Assembly (NCBI GenBank): GCA_050015275.1
Contig: JBEKBS010000005.1
Location: forward strand, 124,001-188,000
DNA from: DATKJS01 sp050015275
GTDB lineage: Bacteria; Acidobacteriota; Aminicenantia; Aminicenantales; Saccharicenantaceae
Length of the DNA: 64,000 nt
Direction of reading: 5' to 3'
In this document: positions 58,684 to 64,000 of the stretch, piece after piece
Layout of the letters: every line of letters begins with the position of its first letter
How positions within the stretch are numbered: position 1 is the first letter of the stretch
Notes under the pieces: generated by a model
What the model was told of the DNA's origin: nothing
Database searches by the model: none
The model's input: only the letters and a program-made list of their open reading frames with translations
Program-made: the position numbers and the translations under genes

Positions 58684-59982
58684 ATGAAGAAAAGATGGGC
58701 GACCGTCTTGGCGATGGCCGCGCTCCTGGCTTTTGCGCCGTCGGCACGCGGCGCGGGTTTCCTTATTTATGAGCACGGCGCCGCCGCCATGGCCATGGGC
58801 GGGGCCTTCACGGCCGTAGCCGACAATCCCTCGGCCATCTGGCACAACCCAGCGGGCCTGGCCTGGGTGGAGGGCACGCAAGTCATGCTGGGCGGCACGT
58901 TCATCTTCCCGCAGGGTTCGGTGACCATGCCTTATTTAGGCCAAACGTTCAACCAGGTCAGCCAAGTCTTCACCCCGCCGAACGTCTACATCAGCCATAA
59001 GTTCTCCGACAGGGTGACGGTGGGCATCGGCTTCATGGCGCCCTACGGCCTGGGGACCAAGTGGTCGACCACAGTCGACTCCCCGCCCTCTTTCCCTCTG
59101 AGCTACCTCGGCTACAGCAACAACATGGAAACGTTCTTCATCAACCCCGCCATCGCCGTCAAGATCCTGCCCAATCTCTCCCTGGGCGTCGGCTGTTCCT
59201 ACATCTTCTCGAAGCTCACCCTGGACCTCTACCAGAGCCTCGTCCTCCCGCCTGAGGAAGGATCGGCGTATGATGTCCCCACGGCGATGAAGGGAACGGG
59301 AAACTCCTTCAACTTCAACGCCGGCGTCCTCTACAAAGGCAAAGGCTTTTCGCTCGGCGCGAGCTACAGGAGCCATTTCAACATCAAGTATTCGGGCACG
59401 GTGACCTTGGATAACGAGTTCATCCCGGCGCCCCTTCAACCCTATGTCCCGACGGAAGGGAACGTGACCACAACCTTCAAGTTCCCGGACATCCTGACCC
59501 TCGGCCTTGCCATCGACATCTCGCCCAGGCTCCTCTGGTCCTTCGACTTCCACACCATTTACTGGAAGCGCTTCGATTCCTACACCGCCGACATCACCTT
59601 CCCGGATCCCTACGGTTCCCAAACCCTGACAGCACCCCAGCTTTGGAAGAATTCCCATTGCGCGCGGATGGGCCTCCAATACCTGGCGACCGACAAGCTG
59701 ACGCTTCGTCTGGGCGCCTACTTCGATGAAACGCCCCAGCCGGTCGAGACCATGGACCCGAACCTGCCGGACAGCGACAGCTGGGCCATCACGGGCGGGG
59801 TCGGCTACAAGATCGGCAAGCTCACGATCGATGTCGGCCTCAATTTCGTCCACTACATGGCAAGGACGAGCCCGGACGGCTACATCTTCACGGGCGGGGT
59901 GCCCTCCGATCCCAATCCGGCCGCCGGGACCTACAAGATGGAGGCCCTCCTGCTCGGCATCAACCTTGGATACAAGTTTTAG
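58684..59982 (+). CDS. OmpP1/FadL/TodX family outer-membrane protein
   Basis: A 432-residue beta-barrel precursor. The signal peptide ends at ARG-AG near residue 24, and the family hallmark GAAAMAMGGAFTAVADNPSAIWHNPAGLA follows. FadL-type channels take up long-chain fatty acids or other hydrophobic compounds. The C-terminus (LGINLGYKF) ends in an aromatic, as needed for barrel insertion. GAGGAGG precedes the ATG. Its presence confirms an outer membrane. Confidence 0.92.
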   Translation: MKKRWATVLAMAALLAFAPSARGAGFLIYEHGAAAMAMGGAFTAVADNPSAIWHNPAGLAWVEGTQVMLGGTFIFPQGSVTMPYLGQTFNQVSQVFTPPNVYISHKFSDRVTVGIGFMAPYGLGTKWSTTVDSPPSFPLSYLGYSNNMETFFINPAIAVKILPNLSLGVGCSYIFSKLTLDLYQSLVLPPEEGSAYDVPTAMKGTGNSFNFNAGVLYKGKGFSLGASYRSHFNIKYSGTVTLDNEFIPAPLQPYVPTEGNVTTTFKFPDILTLGLAIDISPRLLWSFDFHTIYWKRFDSYTADITFPDPYGSQTLTAPQLWKNSHCARMGLQYLATDKLTLRLGAYFDETPQPVETMDPNLPDSDSWAITGGVGYKIGKLTIDVGLNFVHYMARTSPDGYIFTGGVPSDPNPAAGTYKMEALLLGINLGYKF

Positions 59983-60007
59983 ACCATAAATCTAGGAGGT
60001 ATTACTC

Positions 60008-60205
60008 ATGGCTTTTCAATTCAAGAACTCCCGGGGCGTCAGCTACTATCTCCACTCCAAAGACGTCAACCTCAAGGGCGGACGGAAACAGACGATCTAT
60101 TACTTCGCCCGCGACGTCCGGCCCGGCGCTCTGGATGCGGTTCCCGCCGGCTACATGGTCATGGAGACGACCAAGACCGGGATGCCCATCCTGAAAAAGA
60201 AGTAA
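60008..60205 (+). CDS. Small conserved protein, unknown
   Basis: A 65-residue basic protein: SRGVSYYLHSKDVNLKGGRKQTIYYFARD, then VPAGYMVMETTKTGMPILKKK. It looks like a compact beta protein of a kind seen in many bacteria and archaea, with no role I can state. AGGAGG lies nine bases or so before the ATG. It starts 25 bases after the FadL-like gene and ends before a strong terminator, so it is in that operon. Confidence 0.75.
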   Translation: MAFQFKNSRGVSYYLHSKDVNLKGGRKQTIYYFARDVRPGALDAVPAGYMVMETTKTGMPILKKK

Positions 60206-60256
60206 GCGCCTTCTCATTCCGGACCGTCAGCGGGGACTCCGGTCCCTGTCACGCAA

Positions 60257-60304
60257 GGGGAGCCGCCTCGAAGGGAAACCCCTGAGGTGGTCCCCCCTTT
60301 TTTT
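60257..60304 (+). terminator. Rho-independent terminator after the FadL operon
   Basis: GGGGAGCCGCCTC (60257-60269) pairs with GAGGTGGTCCCC (60284-60295), with one bulge and one G-T pair; an inner AGGG-AAA-CCCT extends it. Seven T follow at 60298-60304. Confidence 0.85.
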
Positions 60305-60340
60305 GCCCCCGGGGCCACTCCCCGTCGGCCGTCCAGGCCT

Positions 60341-60369
60341 TTGACGGACCCGGGCCTTCTGAGTATACT
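60341..60369 (+). promoter_or_regulatory. Promoter of the sugar ABC operon (leaderless type)
   Basis: TTGACG (60341-60346) and TATACT (60364-60369), spacer 17. Six bases separate the -10 box from the ATG at 60376, so the predicted transcript starts at the codon. No ribosome-binding site is present. Confidence 0.75.
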
Positions 60370-60375
60370 TTGGCC

Positions 60376-61380
60376 ATGAAAGCGTCCGCCCTCCGGTTTC
60401 TCGGCGTCGGCCTGTGCCTGGCCCTCCTCCTTCCGGCCTGCGGCAAGAAGGCCTCTGAAATCCCTGCCGCCCAGGCGAACAGGAAATACCAGATCGCGGT
60501 CATCCCGAAAGGAACGACCCATGAATTCTGGAAGAGCATCCACGCCGGCGCCGTCCGGGCGGCCCGCGAGTTCAACGTCGAAGTCATCTGGAAAGGGCCC
60601 CAGAAGGAAGACGACCGGGCCCAGCAGATCACCGTGGTCGAGGATTTCATCAGCCGGGGAGTGGACGGGATCGTCCTCGCCCCGCTCGATGACCGGGCCC
60701 TCGTGCGCCCCGTGCAGGACGCGGCCCGGGAGAGGATCCCGGTCGTCATCATCGACTCCGGCCTCCAGGGCAGCGATTACGTCAGCTACGTCGCCACGGA
60801 CAACTACCAGGGCGGGGTCCTCGGGGCCCGGCGGCTGGGCGGGTTGATGAACGGCAAAGGCAGGATCTTCCTCATCCGCTACCAGGAAGGATCGGCCAGC
60901 ACTTCGCAGAGGGAGGCGGGTTTCCTGGACACGGCGAAAAAAGAATTTCCCGGCCTCCGCCTCCTCGTCCAGGACCAGTACGCCGGGGCCACGACCGAGA
61001 CTGCCTACCAGCTGGCGGAGAACCTGATCAGCCGCTTCCCGGACGTCGAGGGCATCTTCGCCCCCAACGAGTCGAGCACCTTCGGCGTCCTGCGGGCCCT
61101 CCAGGAGTCCGGGCTCGCGGGCAAGGTGAAGTTCGTCGGCTTCGACAGCTCCCCCAAGCTCGTCCAAGGGCTCCGGGACGGCCAGATTCTCGGCCTCGTG
61201 CTCCAGAACCCGATGAAGATGGGCTATCTCGGCGTCAAGACCATGGTCGCGCATCTCCGCGGCGAGAGCGTCGCCAAAGTCATCGACACCGGGGTCATCA
61301 TGGTGACGCCGGAGAACATGGACGACCCGGAGACCAAGGCGCTCCTCCAGCCCGACCTCACCAAGTTCCTCGACCGATAA
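60376..61380 (+). CDS. Sugar ABC transporter substrate-binding lipoprotein (RbsB-like)
   Basis: A 334-residue periplasmic-binding protein of the LacI/RbsB fold. The lipobox LPAC gives Cys22. KYQIAVIPKGTTHEFWKSIHAGA and GVDGIVLAPLDD are type I binding-protein signatures, and AGATTETAYQLAENLI is the second lobe. It delivers a pentose, hexose or autoinducer-like sugar. The ATG at 60376 is immediately after the promoter. The stop TAA shares a base with the next ATG (TAATG). The exact sugar cannot be told. Confidence 0.93.
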   Translation: MKASALRFLGVGLCLALLLPACGKKASEIPAAQANRKYQIAVIPKGTTHEFWKSIHAGAVRAAREFNVEVIWKGPQKEDDRAQQITVVEDFISRGVDGIVLAPLDDRALVRPVQDAARERIPVVIIDSGLQGSDYVSYVATDNYQGGVLGARRLGGLMNGKGRIFLIRYQEGSASTSQREAGFLDTAKKEFPGLRLLVQDQYAGATTETAYQLAENLISRFPDVEGIFAPNESSTFGVLRALQESGLAGKVKFVGFDSSPKLVQGLRDGQILGLVLQNPMKMGYLGVKTMVAHLRGESVAKVIDTGVIMVTPENMDDPETKALLQPDLTKFLDR

Positions 61381-62897
61381 TGACCAACCCCAGCCCGCTG
61401 CCCATCCTCCGCATGGACGGGATCGGCAAGGTCTACGGCGCGACGAGGGCCCTGGACGATGTGACCTTCGAGCTACGGCGGGGGGAGGTCCACGCCCTTC
61501 TTGGCGAGAACGGCGCCGGGAAGAGCACCATGATGAAGATCCTGAGCGGCGCCGTGGCTCCCGACGCGGGCCGGATGTTCGTCGAGGACCGGCCGTACGC
61601 CCCGGCCGGTCCCCTGGACGGGCTCCGGAGCGGGATCTCGATGATCTACCAGGAGCTCAACCTGGCCCCCCACCTGACCGTCGAAGAGAACATCATGCTC
61701 GGCCGGGAGGTCCATTCCCTGGGCTGGCTCAACCGCCGGGCCATGAAAGCGCGGGTCCGGGAGGCCCTGGATTTCGTCCACCATCCCGAGATCTCTCCCG
61801 ACGTCCAGGTCAGGAAGCTGAGCGTGGGAGCCAAGCAGGTCGTGGAGATCGCCCGGACCCTCCTGAACAGGTCCCGCATCCTGGTCATGGACGAGCCCAC
61901 GAGCTCCCTGTCCCAGGAGGACAGCCTCCGGCTCTTCGAGATCATCCGCCGGCTCAAGACCCAGGACGTCAGCGTCATCTACATCAGCCATTTCCTGGAG
62001 GAGGTCCAGAAGGTGGCGGACTCCTTCACCGTGCTTCGGGACGGACGGAACGCCGGCTCGGGGACGATGGAAGGGACGAACCTCGAGGAGATCATCCAGC
62101 TCATGGTCGGTCAGAAGGTCACCGAGATGTTCCCCCGCGTCCCCCACGAGAAAGGGGACGTCGTCGTGGCCCTGAAGGACATGAAAGGGACGAAAATGGC
62201 CTCGCCGGTCACCTTGGCTCTGGCGAAGGGCGAGATCCTGGGCATCGCCGGGCTCATCGGCTCGGGCCGGACCGAGATGCTCCGGACGATGTTCGGGCTC
62301 GACGCCCTGGAGAGCGGCTGCCTGGTCGTCTCCGGGATCGAGACCGCGAAGGGATCGCCCTGGGCCCGGATCGGCCAGGGCTTCGGCCTCCTGAGCGAAG
62401 ACCGCCAAGGCGAAGGGCTGGCCCTGGCCCTGTCCCTCGCCGACAACGTTACCCTGAGCGATTTTTCGCCCTACCGCCGCTTCGGACTGCTCCGCGTCGC
62501 GCGGCAACAGAAGGCCGCGGGGGACTGGATCGCCCGGCTGAACATCAAGGCCCGGAGCCCGGTCCAGAGGGTCCTTGGCCTGTCCGGAGGGAACCAGCAG
62601 AAAGTCGCCTTGGCCCGGCTCCTCCATCAGCGGGCCGAGGTCCTTCTCCTCGACGAGCCGACCCGGGGCATCGACGTCGTCAGCAAGGCCCAGATCTACG
62701 AATGGATCGGCGAGCTCGCCCGGGAGGGCAAGGCTGTCCTGTTCGTCAGTTCCTACCTGCCCGAGCTCCTCGGTGTGTGCGACCGGATCGCCGTGTTCCA
62801 TCGGGGCGGCCTGGTGGACGTCCGGGAAGCGCCCCGGTGGGACGCCAGGAGCCTGATGGCCGCGGCCACCGTGGGCCGGGCCCCCACCGGACAATGA
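61380..62897 (+). CDS. Sugar ABC transporter ATPase, tandem (RbsA-like)
   Basis: A 505-residue ATPase with two nucleotide-binding domains. The first has Walker A GENGAGKST (Lys48), signature LSVGAKQVVEIA and Walker B LVMDEPTSSL. The second has the degenerate Walker A GLIGSGRTEM, normal for RbsA/MglA, and LSGGNQQKVALARLL. It powers sugar import. It overlaps the binding protein by one base and is followed by the permease. Confidence 0.95.
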   Translation: MTNPSPLPILRMDGIGKVYGATRALDDVTFELRRGEVHALLGENGAGKSTMMKILSGAVAPDAGRMFVEDRPYAPAGPLDGLRSGISMIYQELNLAPHLTVEENIMLGREVHSLGWLNRRAMKARVREALDFVHHPEISPDVQVRKLSVGAKQVVEIARTLLNRSRILVMDEPTSSLSQEDSLRLFEIIRRLKTQDVSVIYISHFLEEVQKVADSFTVLRDGRNAGSGTMEGTNLEEIIQLMVGQKVTEMFPRVPHEKGDVVVALKDMKGTKMASPVTLALAKGEILGIAGLIGSGRTEMLRTMFGLDALESGCLVVSGIETAKGSPWARIGQGFGLLSEDRQGEGLALALSLADNVTLSDFSPYRRFGLLRVARQQKAAGDWIARLNIKARSPVQRVLGLSGGNQQKVALARLLHQRAEVLLLDEPTRGIDVVSKAQIYEWIGELAREGKAVLFVSSYLPELLGVCDRIAVFHRGGLVDVREAPRWDARSLMAAATVGRAPTGQ

Positions 62898-62919
62898 CAC
62901 CAAGCAAAGGATGGCCGGG

Positions 62920-63894
62920 ATGAGCGGACAACACAAAGGAAACCTCCAGAAGGCCCTGAACGTCCTCGGCCCGTTCATCGGGCTCATTTTCGTCGTCGCC
63001 ATCTTCGCCTTCATCCCCGAGGTCCAGGACCGGTTCCTGAGGATCGGGAACCTCAAGAGCGTCGCCACACAGTCCGTCATCGTGGCCCTGGGCGCGCTGG
63101 GCATGACCATGATCATCATCAGCGGTGGGATCGACCTCTCGGCGGCCTCGAATATCGCTCTCTCGAGCGTCATCGCGGCCTACGCCATCAACGCCGGGGC
63201 GCCGCCGCTCGCGGGCCTCGTCCTGGGCGTAATCACCGGCGGCCTCGTCGGCCTCTTCAATGGGACCCTCGTCACACGCCTGCGCCTCGTCCCGTTCATC
63301 GTCACCCTGGGCACGATGGGCATCGCCCGGGGGATGGCCAAGTGGATCGCCGGCAATCAGAAGATCGACGCGCCCATGACCTGGGTCAACGAGCTGATGT
63401 CCAAGAGCCCCCGCCCGTCCTGGCTCCTGATGGCGCCCGGCGTCTGGATCGTCATCCTCTTCGCTGTCGTCATGGCGGTCGTCCTCCGGTACACGGTCTT
63501 CGGCCGGCACGTCTTCGCCATCGGCTCGAACGAGTCGACGGCCCGCCTCTGTGGGATTCGGACCAACCGGGCCAAGATCCTCATTTATGCGATCGCCGGC
63601 CTCTTCTGCGGGCTGGGCGGGGTCATGGAATTCTCCCGGCTCACGGTCGGCGACCCCACGGTCGCCGTAGGCCTCGAGCTCGACATCATCGCGGCGGTGG
63701 TCATCGGCGGCGGCAGCCTGAGCGGCGGCGAGGGGAGCATTCTCGGGACCATGATCGGCGTCCTGATCATGGCCTTCCTCCGGAACGGCTGCACGATGAT
63801 GGGCTGGCCGAACTACGTCCAGGAGATCATCATCGGGGCCATCATCGTCGTGGCCGTGACGCTGGACCGCCTGCGGCACCGTCGAGACGATTAA
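62920..63894 (+). CDS. Sugar ABC transporter permease (RbsC-like)
   Basis: A 324-residue membrane protein with eight to ten helices. GGIDLSAASNIALSSVIAAY and GRHVFAIGSNESTARLCGIRT are BPD_transp_2 signatures. ATG at 62920 is chosen because AAGGA lies eight bases upstream; the ATG three codons earlier (62911) is too close to any ribosome-binding site but possible. It forms the channel with RbsA-like and RbsB-like partners. Confidence 0.93.
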   Translation: MSGQHKGNLQKALNVLGPFIGLIFVVAIFAFIPEVQDRFLRIGNLKSVATQSVIVALGALGMTMIIISGGIDLSAASNIALSSVIAAYAINAGAPPLAGLVLGVITGGLVGLFNGTLVTRLRLVPFIVTLGTMGIARGMAKWIAGNQKIDAPMTWVNELMSKSPRPSWLLMAPGVWIVILFAVVMAVVLRYTVFGRHVFAIGSNESTARLCGIRTNRAKILIYAIAGLFCGLGGVMEFSRLTVGDPTVAVGLELDIIAAVVIGGGSLSGGEGSILGTMIGVLIMAFLRNGCTMMGWPNYVQEIIIGAIIVVAVTLDRLRHRRDD

Positions 63895-63953
63895 GCGGCG
63901 CCTCCAAAAAAAACCGGAAGAAAGCCCGTCCGGCGGCCGTCCAATAAAGTGAG

Positions 63954-64000
63954 ATGAAAAAAAGCACGCGCGCCCGGGACTCTGCACGGTTTGCAAAGCA
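63954..64000 (+). CDS. Start of a gene truncated by the window edge
   Basis: An ATG at 63954 opens a frame of 15 codons to the edge (MKKSTRARDSARFAK). It lies 59 bases after the sugar permease with a weak GTGAG site. Too short to name; a further member of the sugar operon is possible. Confidence 0.3.
   Translation, partial: MKKSTRARDSARFAK

Noticed and set aside
1..64000. CRISPR arrays, prophage, insertion sequences, replication origin
   Set aside because: No regular repeat-spacer series, integrase, transposase, phage structural gene, terminal inverted repeats or DnaA-box cluster was seen.

Overview
The window is about 64 kb of GC-rich bacterial DNA with densely packed genes, short intergenic gaps and many overlapping start/stop codons. 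The cell is a diderm: it encodes a secretin, a FadL-type outer-membrane protein and several lipoproteins. Gene content (OPT oligopeptide transporter, M29, M1, S9 and CocE-type hydrolases, tungsten-type aldehyde oxidoreductase, amino-acid permease, Lut proteins, type IV pilus operon) fits a peptide- and sugar-fermenting anaerobe of the Acidobacteriota/Aminicenantes kind. That placement is inference from gene content; no rRNA is present. No phage, IS element, CRISPR array or plasmid function was found.

Layout. 0.1-4.6 kb (minus): pirin, CocE-like hydrolase, amino-acid permease. 4.7-7.3 kb (plus): BlaI-type repressor and an M56 peptidase fused to a beta-propeller, behind a promoter with two operators. 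7.4-17.3 kb (minus): small membrane protein, PatB-type aminotransferase, M29-like aminopeptidase, OPT transporter, PpiD-like foldase, HIT hydrolase, HU, ribosomal protein S1, IspH. 17.4-19.3 kb (minus): scpB, scpA, M50 protease. 19.5-23.2 kb (minus): ABM-like protein, amidohydrolase lipoprotein, glutamine synthetase. 23.3-24.6 kb (plus): Lrp/AsnC regulator, SpeH, thiamine-binding-like protein. 24.7-27.4 kb: M1 peptidase behind a candidate sigma-54 promoter. 27.4-32.0 kb (minus): NtrC-type regulator, PDZ/multi-TM histidine kinase, small secreted protein. 32.1-39.6 kb (plus): pilC-pilB-pilM-pilN-pilO-pilP-pilQ. 39.7-46.4 kb (plus): P-loop NTPase, MoaD-like protein, AOR, tandem class II aldolase, LutC, LutB-LutA fusion. 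46.6-49.8 kb (plus): HD-GYP protein, tRNA with CAT anticodon, tilS. 49.8-53.1 kb (minus): prepilin peptidase, TPR-like protein, ABC permease and ATPase. 53.2-56.7 kb (minus): S9 peptidase and ferritin-like protein. 56.7-58.3 kb: agmatinase flanked by two highly structured intergenic regions that may be RNA genes. 58.3-60.2 kb: DUF3467 protein, FadL-like protein, small conserved protein. 60.4-63.9 kb: RbsB/RbsA/RbsC-type sugar ABC transporter; a further reading frame begins at the edge.

How the genes work together. Extracellular and periplasmic peptidases, the OPT importer, M29 aminopeptidase and PatB-type enzyme form a plausible peptide-use route. The AOR/aldolase/Lut cluster could carry an aldehyde such as lactaldehyde to lactate and then pyruvate. 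SpeH and agmatinase mark a polyamine pathway. The pilus operon and the prepilin peptidase supply one machine, but no pilin gene is seen. Strong TTGACA/TATAAT-type promoters can be placed in front of many operons; in three cases the -10 box lies six bases before the start codon or one base further, implying leaderless mRNAs.
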